Made by a program: the position numbers and the translations under genes
In this document: piece by piece, positions 27,679 through 37,328 of the stretch
Position numbering within the stretch: position 1 is the stretch's first letter
How the letters are laid out: every line of letters begins with the position of its first letter
The notes under the pieces: generated by a model
Database searches by the model: none
What the model was told of the DNA's origin: nothing
Seen by the model: only the letters and a program-made list of their open reading frames with translations
DNA from: Fibrobacter sp. UWR4
GTDB taxonomy: Bacteria; Fibrobacterota; Fibrobacteria; Fibrobacterales; Fibrobacteraceae
DNA: 64,000 bases
Assembly (NCBI RefSeq): GCF_003149045.1
Contig: NZ_QGDU01000019.1
Span: 1 to 64,000 of the forward strand
Direction of reading: 5' to 3'

Positions 27679-28516
27679 CAGGGTTTCCCTTGGTGGAAAT
27701 CTTATGGCTAAAAGGGAACAAATTCAGCTGGAGGCAGTAAACTCGGTCCATATCTTCAGTTTCTGTAACAATGTGAAGAATTTCCTGGCGGAATTCGACG
27801 ATTTTCTGGACCAGCGTTTCGTACTGTTCAGACGTAATTCCGACAACCAAGTCGGAAGAGTTACGTTCATTCACAGGAACATTATCAAGAGCGTCAATAG
27901 CAAGTTTGCCTAACTGCTTATGGAAACTGCGAAGCGCCACACTGGACAGATCCTTATTACCAGAAGACAAAACCTTGTCTGTCTGGGAATAGCTTCCATC
28001 TTCATTCTTTCGAAGCATACCTGTTGCAGTAAGGAACTTCAGGGCGCGTCCCACCTCGGCAGCGGAAATTTCGGGAAGAACCTGACGAGCGATATTGGAA
28101 GTCTTTGCGTTTGCAGGAGCCTTGGCTGCCAGTTCCCTAACCACAGCGTTCTGCCAGTTGGAGAAATAGTCCAGGGGATCATCCCTCAATACTCGGGCCT
28201 TGCAGCTCTTGGAAAGCTTTTCAAGGTTCTTCAAGGACTTGTCCTTATCTGTCACAGTCTTAGCCTGGTCCAGCAGAACCAATTCCTTAAAATAGGCTGT
28301 TTCGGATGGTGTAAGCTTCATCGCCTTTGCCACCTGATGGATCCCCGCATTGCTCAAGTTAGCCTTACCCTGGCAAACAAGCTTCAGATACCCCGAAGAA
28401 GCAAATCCTGCCAATTCCGAAAAACCACGCCACGTTAGCATTCCACGGCTTTTATGTTCATCATAAAAGTCCTGAATAATACTTCTATAGTCTTGGTAAT
28501 CAGCAACAGGCTTCAT
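27668..28516 (-). CDS. TIGR02147/DUF4423 family protein, copy 1
   Basis: A 282-aa soluble protein of the TIGR02147 family described from Fibrobacter. The start (YQDYRSIIQDFYDEHKSRG, then MLTWRGFSELAGFASSGYL) has the look of a helix-turn-helix region; the C-terminal half (KLAIDALDNVPVNERNSSDL, then EQYETLVQKIVEFRQEIL) is the conserved DUF4423 part. A regulator is likely but unproven. It overlaps the downstream FISUMP lipoprotein gene. A paralogue in the same arrangement with another lipoprotein lies at 45812-46657. Confidence 0.88.
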   Translation of the reverse strand: MKPVADYQDYRSIIQDFYDEHKSRGMLTWRGFSELAGFASSGYLKLVCQGKANLSNAGIHQVAKAMKLTPSETAYFKELVLLDQAKTVTDKDKSLKNLEKLSKSCKARVLRDDPLDYFSNWQNAVVRELAAKAPANAKTSNIARQVLPEISAAEVGRALKFLTATGMLRKNEDGSYSQTDKVLSSGNKDLSSVALRSFHKQLGKLAIDALDNVPVNERNSSDLVVGITSEQYETLVQKIVEFRQEILHIVTETEDMDRVYCLQLNLFPFSHKISTKGNPDEK

Positions 28517-28593
28517 GGCTACTCCAATTGTACATTATCACAAACACTGCGTTAAATATAACACATTGCAAAACACTACAAAGGAAGATTCGC

Positions 28594-29508
28594 TCAAATG
28601 TTTCTTAATAAAACAACACTTTGAGCTGCATTCATCAAAGCACGACGGGCCCAATCCTTGCAGGCTCCTGCCAATAGCTTCAAAAAGAAACGATGTTCGT
28701 TATCCAGGGAATCCGGAATGTGTTCAACGGTCCCCGCGGACGTGTAACGGGCTAGACTTACGGAATAGTCAAAACTGGACATGTTCCCATTACGTCCAAA
28801 GGAAACAGAAATCTGGCGGACATCCCGATTGCTGTTTCGGTCCCCATGGAATTCCGCGACCACACCAGCAAATTCACCGGAAACAATCTTCACCAGTCGG
28901 CGGGCGTAGTCCTCATTCCCCGAGGAATCCACCACCTTCACGTCCTTGGCGTCAAAAAGATTCAGGAACAGGCTTATATCATGGACCAGCAGATCCAAGG
29001 TCACATCCACATCGCGGCAACGTTGGCAGTAGCCATGCTCCCGACGGAACTCCAGTTTAACATCCAGAGGGGCTGCACAACCGGCAGCACGAGAAGCAGC
29101 CACGGCTTTCGCCAGATCCAGCCGAAGGTGCTTTCTGAAATTCAGGAACAGCGGGTTGTAACATTCGGACTGGGCAACAAACAAGAGCGTATCGTTGGCC
29201 TCGGACAAGTCCACCAGTTCCATCGCCTCACGGGCCGTTACCGCCAGAGGTTTCTCCAAAAGCACAGGAATCCTGCGTTCCAGGAAAAAACGGGCGTACT
29301 TGTAGTGCGTCACCGCAGGAGAGGCAATTACCACAAAATCAGGGGGTTCCTGCTGCAAAAACTTGCAACTTTCATCAGAACCCAGCCATTTTTCTGCATC
29401 CAGATCCAGGACCTTGGAAAAAAAGACCCCGCAGGATTCAAAACGTGCCCGATGGCGCGCACCCATGGTGCCGTTTCCGATCAAAATCGCAGTCTTTCTG
29501 TTCTTCAT
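28594..29508 (-). CDS. Gfo/Idh/MocA-family oxidoreductase
   Basis: A 304-aa NAD(P)-dependent sugar or cyclitol dehydrogenase-like protein. The start at 29508 (MKNRKTAILIGNGTMGARHR) places the Rossmann glycines correctly; the frame extends 22 codons further upstream without similarity. The EKPLAVT patch near residue 92, typical of the family, is present. The middle has a CQRC pair and DVTLDLLVHDISLFL with a His in the expected catalytic region. The substrate is unknown. Confidence 0.82.
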   Translation of the reverse strand: MKNRKTAILIGNGTMGARHRARFESCGVFFSKVLDLDAEKWLGSDESCKFLQQEPPDFVVIASPAVTHYKYARFFLERRIPVLLEKPLAVTAREAMELVDLSEANDTLLFVAQSECYNPLFLNFRKHLRLDLAKAVAASRAAGCAAPLDVKLEFRREHGYCQRCRDVDVTLDLLVHDISLFLNLFDAKDVKVVDSSGNEDYARRLVKIVSGEFAGVVAEFHGDRNSNRDVRQISVSFGRNGNMSSFDYSVSLARYTSAGTVEHIPDSLDNEHRFFLKLLAGACKDWARRALMNAAQSVVLLRNI

Positions 29509-29602
29509 AAAAACCTGGCAATATCCCGAGTTGCAATATAGAAATTTTCCATTTTTTGCAAAATCGGCAAACATCCTTCAAATTTTATGTTATTTTAGTT
29601 AC

Positions 29603-30715
29603 ATGCAAAATTACCAGAAAGATTCAGATTACGAAGGCAACAAGTTTACCCTTAAGGCGATTCGTTACTCCTGTGCTATATTCGGCATTATCTGGATCCT
29701 GAACCTTCTGGGAATATTCATCGTCGACGACACCATCATGAACATCGGCTTCTTCGGAAGCATCCTGCTCTGCGCGTCGACTTTCGCGGTGTGCAAACTC
29801 ACCGGGCTCTCCAATCCCAAGACCAAATACCTGGTCCTGCTGTTTGCCACCCTCAATTACAATTTCATATGCATGATGCTAACCTATCATGCCATGCTGG
29901 TAACGGTTCTACCCCTTGTTTTCGCCGTGCAGTACCGTAACCACAAAATCATCCGCTACACGTACATCATTACGGCAGCCAGTTACATCGCCAGTGTCTA
30001 TGGCGGATACTACTTCGGCTTGTGCAATGCGAACATGCTGTTGTTCACGGCACACCCCACGGACTTCTACCTGGAACAAGTTGTAGACGGCATCCTGGTC
30101 CCTAACGATCCCGGCATGCCCGCCGCACTTGCAATTTTCATTTTCTTTGTGGTGCCCCAGTGGTTTATCCTTATGGCATTCCTGCCTATCCTGTTCCACA
30201 TCAGCAAGCAAATCGAAATTCGAGCCCAGAACGAAGTCTACGGCAAGCGCCAGGCCGAAACCGACTTTATGACAGGTCTTGGCAACAGCACCCTTTACCA
30301 GTCCATGCTTAGGGATTACTACCCCACCATCAAGAATCTGGCAATCATTATCTGGGACATCAACGACCTGCGCCTCATCAACGAGCAGCAAGGCTACGAA
30401 ACCGGGGACATCCTCATCGCCATGGCAGCAGACTCCATCAAGCCGTTGGAAGCTCCCAACCAAAAGATCTACCGCATTGCTGGCGACGAATTTGTGCTGG
30501 TGATTGAAAATCCCTCCGACGGAGCAATCAACAAGGCCTTGCTCAAGTGGAACAATAAACTGGAAGAACTGAACCGCTCCTCCATTACCAAGCTTTCCGC
30601 CATGGTCGGTTATTCCCAGGGCAACGGCAGGGACATCGACTTCCTGGTGAAGGACGCCTACCGCATGATGACCAACCTGAAGGATACGGCCCGCATGAAG
30701 GCCATCCCCAAGTAA
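29603..30715 (+). CDS. membrane protein with GGDEF-like domain, paralogue 2
   Basis: A 370-aa paralogue of the 24978-26078 gene, with the same opening (KDSDYEGNKFTLKAIRY) and the same hydrophobic N-terminal half. The GGDEF-like domain starts DFMTGLGNSTLYQSML; its loop reads IAGDEFVLV, one residue away from GGDEF, so residual cyclase activity is possible. The ATG at 29603 is used because the paralogue starts at the same place; the frame is open further upstream only by chance over the neighbouring gene. Confidence 0.82.
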   Translation: MQNYQKDSDYEGNKFTLKAIRYSCAIFGIIWILNLLGIFIVDDTIMNIGFFGSILLCASTFAVCKLTGLSNPKTKYLVLLFATLNYNFICMMLTYHAMLVTVLPLVFAVQYRNHKIIRYTYIITAASYIASVYGGYYFGLCNANMLLFTAHPTDFYLEQVVDGILVPNDPGMPAALAIFIFFVVPQWFILMAFLPILFHISKQIEIRAQNEVYGKRQAETDFMTGLGNSTLYQSMLRDYYPTIKNLAIIIWDINDLRLINEQQGYETGDILIAMAADSIKPLEAPNQKIYRIAGDEFVLVIENPSDGAINKALLKWNNKLEELNRSSITKLSAMVGYSQGNGRDIDFLVKDAYRMMTNLKDTARMKAIPK

Positions 30716-30767
30716 AAAGCCAGATAGCTATATTTGCGAGGCGCAAATACAACAGCCCGGTATTTTT

Positions 30768-31268
30768 ATGGACATCAAGAAGACTAACGTCGCCCGCATT
30801 CTGGACAAGCAGAAAATTTCCTACGAATTGATTCCCTATGTCGTTGACGAAAACGACCTGGGGGCACAGCACGTAGCCGACTCCCTGGGAGAAGACATCA
30901 ACCAGGTTTTCAAGACCATTCTTGTTCACGGAGACAAGATCGGCTACCTCATGTGCGTAGTGCCGGGAAATCTGGAAGTGGACCTGAAGGGAGCCGCAAA
31001 AGTCAGCGGAAATAAGAAAATCGAAACCGTCCCCCTGAAGGATCTGACACATCTCACCGGCTACATCCGCGGCGGTTGCAGCCCTCTTGGTCTCAAGAAG
31101 AACTTTCCCATCTTCATGCACGAAACCTGCAACAACTTCCCCTACATTTACGTGAGCGCAGGGGAACGTGGTCTCCAGCTGAAGATCGCTCCCGCTGATT
31201 TGATCAAGGCATGCCGCGCCACCGTAGGCTCCATCGCCAGGATCCCGCCGGAAGCCCCTCAGGACTAA
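30768..31268 (+). CDS. ybaK: YbaK-type aminoacyl-tRNA deacylase
   Basis: A 166-aa member of the YbaK/ProX editing family, which in characterised cases hydrolyses Cys-tRNA(Pro). Motifs seen: QVFKTILVHGD, LKGAAKVSGNKKIE and GYIRGGCSPLGLKK, the last two lining the active site. Cytoplasmic. TATATTTG at 30729-30736 upstream resembles a Bacteroidota -7 box, but no clear TTG box is at the right distance. Confidence 0.93.
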   Translation: MDIKKTNVARILDKQKISYELIPYVVDENDLGAQHVADSLGEDINQVFKTILVHGDKIGYLMCVVPGNLEVDLKGAAKVSGNKKIETVPLKDLTHLTGYIRGGCSPLGLKKNFPIFMHETCNNFPYIYVSAGERGLQLKIAPADLIKACRATVGSIARIPPEAPQD

Positions 31269-31296
31269 CGTTTTTTCAACGCACATTTATAACGAC

Positions 31297-31325
31297 AAAA
31301 GCCTCTCCCGAAGGAGAGGCTTTTT
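31297..31325. terminator. bidirectional terminator
   Basis: GCCTCTCC (31301-31308), loop CGAA, GGAGAGGC (31313-31320), flanked by AAAA and TTTTT. Shared by ybaK and the convergent xylanase gene. Confidence 0.88.
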
Positions 31326-31346
31326 CATAATCACAGAACGAAAGGA

Positions 31347-32312
31347 TTACTTCACTGTAACGCTCTTGGTAATGCCGCCCTGCTTAACCAGGTAAACGCC
31401 TGCATGGAAACGGGCCTTGAGAACGTCGTTCAAGGAACTTACCTTTCCAGCATCAAAGGAACTGAGGAACTTGCCCTGGGCGTCGAACACGTACATTGCA
31501 CGTTCGCTAGTAGACTGCAAACGGACATTCTGGATAGCATCAACATTGGAACCTTCGATGTAGACCTTTGCATAGGGGAAATCGTATTCGCCCTTGGCGT
31601 TTGCACCGCTAGTGCTACCAGCTTCGCCAAGAATCTTGGCTTCGTGCATCTTACCCATCTTCATGCCCAGTTCTTCCCACTTCTTGAAGTGAGCAGAAAT
31701 ATCGATGGTACCGCAATCGCGCTTGGTGGTACGTACGCTAAAATACTGCTTAAAGTAGGTGTTATCGCCATCGATGGAATAGGAGGTGCGGTCGCCTTCG
31801 TACACCGTATACTTGGCACCGTCAATTTCAAAGACGCCATGCTTCTTAGCAGAAGAACCCTGAGCAACCCAGTCACCCGGCATCCATTCACTACCGGTAT
31901 TGTCAACGATATACCATTCTACCAGAGGTTCGCGAGTCCAACCGTAAATGCCGATGTAGGAATAGTCAATACCAGTAAGGCCCTTCTTCACCAGTTTAAA
32001 GTCAGCCTTCATGTGGCCAATTTCTTCGTGAGTCTTGTCGCTGTCAAAGGAGAGACCGGAACGGCACAGATAATCCTTGGCGCCAGTCATCTGGCAGTTG
32101 AAGGATCCATCGTCATAGAACGTAGCAGAACCGCCGTTGCCACCTTCGTTCCAGAGTTCGTAACCGATACCGTTATCGAAGGAACCTACGACATTCCTGG
32201 AGGTTTCAACGCTTTCACCGCTATGGGTTGCTGTGCTGCAGAAATCCTGGGCGAGGGAACTTGTGGCCAGAGCGCACACTGCGGCCATGCCAAATTTGAA
32301 AATATTCTTCAT
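31347..32312 (-). CDS. GH11 endo-xylanase, secreted
   Basis: A 321-aa secreted xylanase cleaving beta-1,4-xylan. Signal peptide residues 1-22 (ending SSLAQ); GH11 beta-jelly-roll about 25-250 with nucleophile E132 (EPLVEWYIVDN) and acid/base E230 (LGEAGSTSGANA). The last ~60 residues (VRLQSTSERAMYVFDAQGKF to TKSVTVK) resemble the C-terminal sorting domains used for type IX secretion and seen in Fibrobacter cellulases. The ATG at 32312 is preferred (AAAGGTG upstream); a GTG two codons earlier is possible. Confidence 0.92.
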   Translation of the reverse strand: MKNIFKFGMAAVCALATSSLAQDFCSTATHSGESVETSRNVVGSFDNGIGYELWNEGGNGGSATFYDDGSFNCQMTGAKDYLCRSGLSFDSDKTHEEIGHMKADFKLVKKGLTGIDYSYIGIYGWTREPLVEWYIVDNTGSEWMPGDWVAQGSSAKKHGVFEIDGAKYTVYEGDRTSYSIDGDNTYFKQYFSVRTTKRDCGTIDISAHFKKWEELGMKMGKMHEAKILGEAGSTSGANAKGEYDFPYAKVYIEGSNVDAIQNVRLQSTSERAMYVFDAQGKFLSSFDAGKVSSLNDVLKARFHAGVYLVKQGGITKSVTVK

Positions 32313-32408
32313 AAACACACCTTTTACCTTTGGGTTCTCCTAAATTTACAACAATGAAAAAACTTTGAAATGACTCTACCGCATTTTCACCGTATTTCAG
32401 GAGGATTT

Positions 32409-33740
32409 TTACAAATAGCCGTAGGTATTTTTCTTGCGGACTATGAAAATCATCGCCATCACCAGGGTAGCAATTTCTGCGCCCCAGATGGCAAACCAGA
32501 TTCCGTTAATACCAAACAGGAACGGAAGTAGAAGCACCGAGGCCAGTTCAAAAATAATGGAGCGGCTCGTAGAAATAGTAGCGGAAATCAGCCCGTTATT
32601 GAGAGCCGTAAAAAGGGACGACGCAAAAATATTAAAGCCCGATAGAAGGAAACAGAAGCTCACGATGCGGAAGGCATACACGGTCATGTGGTAAAGTTCT
32701 GCATCGTAGCCCACAAATATTTTTGAAAGTAATGGCGCAGAAAGTTCCGCCAGGCCAAACATGGCAACACCGGAAACACCTACAACAACAAAGCATCGTT
32801 TGAACAAATTCTTCAGTTCTTCCCTATTGCGCGCTCCAAAATGGTAGGAAATTACAGGCGCAATACCATTGCTATAACCGATAAATAAAGCGAAGAAAAT
32901 GAAAGTGATGTACATGATGACACTGAAAGCGGCCACCCCATTTTCGCCGGCATAGCGCAGCAGCTGATAATCGTAAAGCAAGGTCACTATGGAAGAAGAA
33001 ACTCCCGAAAGCAATTCGGAACTTCCATTGAAACTGGCTTTGACTAAGGCGTGGGGCATCCAGCGAGTTTTCCCAAGGCGAAGGGTACTGGAATTCTTGC
33101 GGGCAAAATAAACCAGAGGGACAACGCCACCAATCAAGAAACCAACATCGGTAGCAACGGCGGCACCAAGCAATCCCATTCCAAGAATTCCAACAAGGAG
33201 CCAATCCAGAATCATATTGGCAACGCCCGCACCCACAGTCACGTAAAAACAAAGGTTCGGTTTTTCCGCAGTGATAAACAAGGTCTGGAACATCATCTGC
33301 ATAATGAAGGGAACCAGTCCAATGAGCACAACGTGCCCGTACAAAATGCAATCAACAAGGAGGCCACCATCGGCGCCAAGCAACCTCATGACGGGAGCCA
33401 GCAGAAACCAGGTGGCAACGGTGAGTAAAACGCCTAAGGCAATAGCCGCATAAACGATCAGGGAGAAATATTCGTTGGCCCGTTTGATGCGACCGCGACC
33501 TTGGGCAGCTGCAATCAAGGCGCTTCCACCAATACCGAACATCAGGCCCAGCGTCCCCAAAATCATGATGACAGGCCAGGCCATATTTACGGCAGCCAGC
33601 GCCTGGGTTCCTGCATAATTGGAGACAAAGAAACCATCCACCACACTATAGACAGAAGTGAACACCATCGCCGCAATAGAGGGCAGCGTAAAGCGCAAAA
33701 GTCTGGAGTAGTTAAAATGATCGGAAAGCTGGATTTGCAT
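32409..33740 (-). CDS. MATE-family efflux transporter
   Basis: A 443-aa inner-membrane exporter with about 12 helices and two similar halves. The start at 33740 (MQIQLSDHFNYSRLLRFTLP) gives the usual length; the frame is open far upstream only as antisense of the next gene's Ser-rich region. MATE features include SVVDGFFVSNYAG in helix 1-2 and FGIGGSALIAAAQG; the second half has YSNGIAPVISYHFGARNR. Substrates are unpredictable. Divergent from the GH16 gene, with a 46-base gap. Confidence 0.88.
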   Translation of the reverse strand: MQIQLSDHFNYSRLLRFTLPSIAAMVFTSVYSVVDGFFVSNYAGTQALAAVNMAWPVIMILGTLGLMFGIGGSALIAAAQGRGRIKRANEYFSLIVYAAIALGVLLTVATWFLLAPVMRLLGADGGLLVDCILYGHVVLIGLVPFIMQMMFQTLFITAEKPNLCFYVTVGAGVANMILDWLLVGILGMGLLGAAVATDVGFLIGGVVPLVYFARKNSSTLRLGKTRWMPHALVKASFNGSSELLSGVSSSIVTLLYDYQLLRYAGENGVAAFSVIMYITFIFFALFIGYSNGIAPVISYHFGARNREELKNLFKRCFVVVGVSGVAMFGLAELSAPLLSKIFVGYDAELYHMTVYAFRIVSFCFLLSGFNIFASSLFTALNNGLISATISTSRSIIFELASVLLLPFLFGINGIWFAIWGAEIATLVMAMIFIVRKKNTYGYL

Positions 33741-33786
33741 AGGGCAGAAATATAGTATATTAAAAGGCATTGAAACCGGAGTGGGC

Positions 33787-34803
33787 ATGTTCAAGAAAAT
33801 CGGAATTTCATTTATTGGTATTGCTGTTGCAGGCGCAATGTTTGCCGCATGTTCTTCTAACGAGAATAGCGCAGGCCCTGTGGAAATTCCCGAAAGTTCC
33901 TCCGACGTAGCCGTTGCACAATCCAGTTCCAGCGAGGGATTGCCCGACAGTTCTTCTAGTGTCATTCCTCCGGCTAGCTCAGGACAAGCAATAAACGAAA
34001 GCGAAGAATCTAGCAGTAGCGTCGTAGAAATTTTGAGTAGTTCTAGTGTCATTCCCAACGACCCCAACATCCTCTGGTCCGACGAATTCGAAGGCACCGC
34101 CCTCGACCTTTCCAAGTGGAGTTACGAAACAGGCGCCACCGGCTGGGGCAATAACGAACTGCAGTTCTACACCGACCGCACCGACAACGCCTACGTTGCA
34201 GACGGCGTTCTGCACATTGCAGCGAAAAAGGAACTGATGGAACGGGCCCCCTACACTTCCGCCCGCCTCATCACCAAGGGCAAATTTGATTTCACTTACG
34301 GCACCGTAGAAGCCCGCATCGCTCTTCCCGTGGGCAAGGGAATCTGGCCCGCCTTCTGGATGCTAGGCACAAACATCGATAACGCCATCTGGCCTCTCTG
34401 CGGAGAAATCGACATCATCGAAGCTGTGAACGACGAAAACGTTGTCTACGGCACACACCACTGGTCCCACGAGGGACAGCATGCGGAATACGGCAACAGC
34501 ACCAAGGAATACTACGGCACCTCCTACCCCATGGACATCCGCGAATTCCACAACTACAAAATGACCTGGGATGAAAACGCCATCACCATGTATGTAGATG
34601 ATTTCCTGTACCAAAAAATCGACATCACCCTAGAGAAGGATGCCGCCGGCAACAACATCGCAAGTGACATGGAAACCTTCCACAAGCCTTTCTTCTTTAT
34701 CTTGAACGTTGCCGTAGGCGGAACCTGGCCCGGCTTTGATATCGACGATGCCCAGTTCCCCAACGAAATGCTGGTGGACTACATCCGAGTTTATAAAAAT
34801 TAA
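33787..34803 (+). CDS. GH16 beta-glucanase lipoprotein
   Basis: A 338-aa lipoprotein: lipobox MFAAC (C22), then a Ser-rich linker to about residue 95, then a GH16 domain. The catalytic signature is E207-x-D209-x-x-E212 (GEIDIIEAV), in the form shared by laminarinases and lichenases; TSARLITKGKFDFTYG and GIWPAFWMLG support this. It should cleave beta-1,3 or mixed-linkage glucan outside the cell. Start: ATG 33787 rather than GTG 33781. Confidence 0.92.
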   Translation: MFKKIGISFIGIAVAGAMFAACSSNENSAGPVEIPESSSDVAVAQSSSSEGLPDSSSSVIPPASSGQAINESEESSSSVVEILSSSSVIPNDPNILWSDEFEGTALDLSKWSYETGATGWGNNELQFYTDRTDNAYVADGVLHIAAKKELMERAPYTSARLITKGKFDFTYGTVEARIALPVGKGIWPAFWMLGTNIDNAIWPLCGEIDIIEAVNDENVVYGTHHWSHEGQHAEYGNSTKEYYGTSYPMDIREFHNYKMTWDENAITMYVDDFLYQKIDITLEKDAAGNNIASDMETFHKPFFFILNVAVGGTWPGFDIDDAQFPNEMLVDYIRVYKN

Positions 34804-34813
34804 GAGGTAACTT

Positions 34814-35362
34814 ATGACCATCATGAATGAAACGTTGAAGACTTTGGAAACCCGCCGTAGCTGCCGCAAGTTCAAGCCGGACATGGTTAGCGACGAAGAA
34901 CTGGAAGCCATTATCCGTGCAGGCACTTTCGCCCCCTCCGGAAAGAACCAGCAGTCTTCCATCATCATTGCCGTTACCAACAAGGAACTCCGCGACCAGA
35001 TTGCAGAAGAAAACCGCAAGATCGGCGGCTGGTCCGAAGGATTCGACCCCTTCTACGGCGCCCCCGTCATTCTGATTGTCATCGCCGACAAGGACGCCAA
35101 CAACGCCAGCGGCACCTACATCAATGACGGAAGCCTCGTAATGGGCAACCTGATGAACGCCGCCGCAAGCCTGGGCATTGGCAGTGTCTGGATTCACCGC
35201 GCCCGCCAGGAATTCGAAAGCGAATTCGGCAAGAAGATTCTGGAACGCCTAGGCATCCAGGGCAACTACGAAGGCATCGGTCATGTAGCCCTCGGCTACC
35301 GCCAAACCGAAGTTCCCAAGGCACTCCCCCGTAAAGAGAACTACGTGTATTACATCCGCTAG
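34814..35362 (+). CDS. nitroreductase-family protein
   Basis: A 182-aa FMN-dependent NAD(P)H oxidoreductase. The N-terminal FMN-binding signature TRRSCRKFKPDMVSDEEL and the second patch FAPSGKNQQSS are typical, as is GLGYR-like ALGYRQTE near the end. The substrate is unknown; many members reduce quinones or nitro compounds. It starts 10 bases after the GH16 gene and may be read through with it, though the functions look unrelated. Confidence 0.9.
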   Translation: MTIMNETLKTLETRRSCRKFKPDMVSDEELEAIIRAGTFAPSGKNQQSSIIIAVTNKELRDQIAEENRKIGGWSEGFDPFYGAPVILIVIADKDANNASGTYINDGSLVMGNLMNAAASLGIGSVWIHRARQEFESEFGKKILERLGIQGNYEGIGHVALGYRQTEVPKALPRKENYVYYIR

Positions 35363-35492
35363 TAGCCGGGAGCTAAATGCTCTCGTTTCCAAACTTCTGG
35401 ATCTTCGCGGCGAATACGATTTCCTTTGCGAGAAATAGTAGAGCGAAACGAATGATTATATTAAGGCTTACAACTATTTACAAACAGGTTTT

Positions 35493-36248
35493 ATGGCGAT
35501 TTATCAATTCGTAACGGAACTAAAGAATTTCAAGCCTCGCATGTGGAGGCGCTTTGTAGCTTCAAGCGACATGAAGCTTTCCCACTTCGCATACGCAGTC
35601 ATGCATATGTATGGCTGCCAATACGAACATCTATTTTCTTTAGCAGTTGAAAAAGAAAAAAGCGAAATAAAATCAGTCCGAGAAAACAACATTATCGATG
35701 TAAAAGACCTGTTCAAAAGACACAAGAGTCAGAAGAACGCCCACGAAGCTTTGAACATGATGTTCAATACCGATTATCTTTCCATGCTCAGCAAGGAAAC
35801 CTATTACGAGCTTCCTAACGAGGATCTTTCTCGGGAATCCGAAGACATCCGAAAGTTCAAGGTCTCTGACGTTTTCAAGAAAGTCAAGGACAAGGCCCGA
35901 CTGGATTATGACTTCGGCGATGGTTGGGAATTCAAGATTGTACTGGAGAAAATTCTTGATGAAGACGCCTACGTAAAGGAAGACCTTCCCCTTGTACTGA
36001 AGGGAAAAATTAGAGGAATCATTGAAGATTGCGGTGGGCCATGGGCCCTGCAGGATCTCGTAGAGAAATATCCCAAAACCAACGAAGCTACCGTAGACCT
36101 TAGCAAAGTCTATCTAAGTGAAGATGAACTAGATTGGTTCGGCGAAGATTTAGAAGACATCCTGGATTTCGATGTTGACGAGGTAAACGGAGGAATCCTT
36201 GATGCCATCGAAAGCCAAGAGGACTACTACGAATCCCAGCTGGAGTAA
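35493..36248 (+). CDS. pRiA4b ORF-3-like protein
   Basis: A 251-aa protein of the plasmid pRiA4b ORF-3 (PF07929) type: YQFVTELKNFKPRMWRRFVA at the start, LSHFAYAVMHMYG, and the hallmark LDYDFGDGWEFKIVLEKIL followed by EDCGGPWALQDLVE. The function is not known; the family is often carried on plasmids and other mobile DNA. The acidic C-terminus (DEVNGGILDAIESQEDYYE) is extra. No obvious operon partner. Confidence 0.85.
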   Translation: MAIYQFVTELKNFKPRMWRRFVASSDMKLSHFAYAVMHMYGCQYEHLFSLAVEKEKSEIKSVRENNIIDVKDLFKRHKSQKNAHEALNMMFNTDYLSMLSKETYYELPNEDLSRESEDIRKFKVSDVFKKVKDKARLDYDFGDGWEFKIVLEKILDEDAYVKEDLPLVLKGKIRGIIEDCGGPWALQDLVEKYPKTNEATVDLSKVYLSEDELDWFGEDLEDILDFDVDEVNGGILDAIESQEDYYESQLE

Positions 36249-36284
36249 CTGAATCATCTACATCATCCGCAAAAATTTTAGCGC

Positions 36285-37286
36285 TTATCCTATTTGAAAA
36301 ATCTGTTGCCTAACGGGTTTTATCTTCAGCAGCAACAAGGTAAAGGCAAATGCAATCAGCATTCTCGCGCTCACTTGGAACAAAGTAAAATGAGCTAGCG
36401 GAATATGATTTAACAACGCAAAAGCCTTCCAGTTTGATAGTGCGTATTCTACTGAGTGAACACAGTAAACCACCAAACTGTAGCGGCCCCAGAAATTCAA
36501 TGTTCGCCAAAAGAACGAACCATTGTTCATGTTCTTCACCACGACATGCAAAAGGGCGACAGCTCCAGCGGCACCGGCCATATCCAAAATGTACCCAAGG
36601 CCAAAACCGACGCTAACCATGCACACATAAGACTCAGTCAAGCAATAAAACCACACCATCAAAAGAAACGGAAAACATCGCGATAAATTCCTTTGTTCAA
36701 AGAAATCGTACTTGCGCATCAAATATCCAACATAAACAAAGCCTGAAGCCCCAAATGATTGAAAGATGCAATAAGGTGCCGGAATTTCACGACTCAAAAA
36801 TATTCCGACAAAAGCAAGACTAAAAACTATCGCAAGCTGCAAGTTCTGCGACTTCACATAACGCAAAAGGCTTACCACTATAATGCGCGACCAGAACAGG
36901 GCAAGGATAAACCAAAGTACACCAACGTGACCGAAATCGTCAAAGACAAAATCAGAGCGAAGTCCAAGAAGGTATGCAATGATTGTATTCTTGGTATGAG
37001 ATCCATCGGCGTAGGTATAATGTTCTAAATCTTCGATCAAGGCGCCAAGACAAATAAACACTGCAGTAAAACAGTAAGGAACCAAAAGCCTCTTGCTACT
37101 CAGCTTCACCTCTTCTAGCACAGGTCGAGACTTTAAAAAGTAACCCGACACAAAGAAGAATAAAGGCATGTGGAATGACGAAATGAAGTGCCCCCAGGAG
37201 CCAGGCAATTCACAGTGACCAATCACCATTGATATGATGGCGATACCCTTTAACACGTCAAATGTGCTATCACGACTAGAGCTCAT
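36285..37286 (-). CDS. acyltransferase-3 family membrane protein
   Basis: A 333-aa integral membrane O-acyltransferase-like protein with about ten helices. The start FDVLKGIAIISMVIGHCELP contains the family's conserved His, and HMPLFFFVSGYF follows. Members acetylate surface sugars or act on other carbohydrates; the acceptor is not predictable. Base composition is more AT-rich than the neighbours upstream, and the 5' side lies in a repeat-rich interval, which suggests transfer. Confidence 0.85.
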   Translation of the reverse strand: MSSSRDSTFDVLKGIAIISMVIGHCELPGSWGHFISSFHMPLFFFVSGYFLKSRPVLEEVKLSSKRLLVPYCFTAVFICLGALIEDLEHYTYADGSHTKNTIIAYLLGLRSDFVFDDFGHVGVLWFILALFWSRIIVVSLLRYVKSQNLQLAIVFSLAFVGIFLSREIPAPYCIFQSFGASGFVYVGYLMRKYDFFEQRNLSRCFPFLLMVWFYCLTESYVCMVSVGFGLGYILDMAGAAGAVALLHVVVKNMNNGSFFWRTLNFWGRYSLVVYCVHSVEYALSNWKAFALLNHIPLAHFTLFQVSARMLIAFAFTLLLLKIKPVRQQIFQIG

Positions 37287-37328
37287 TTTTTACCCATACG
37301 AAAAGGCGTGGAATCGAAAGCACTTGCC

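Noticed and set aside
33741-34115. A 125-residue N-terminal extension of the MATE protein
   Set aside because: The frame stays open only because it is antisense to the Ser-rich linker of the divergent GH16 lipoprotein; MATE proteins start at the MQIQLSDHF position.
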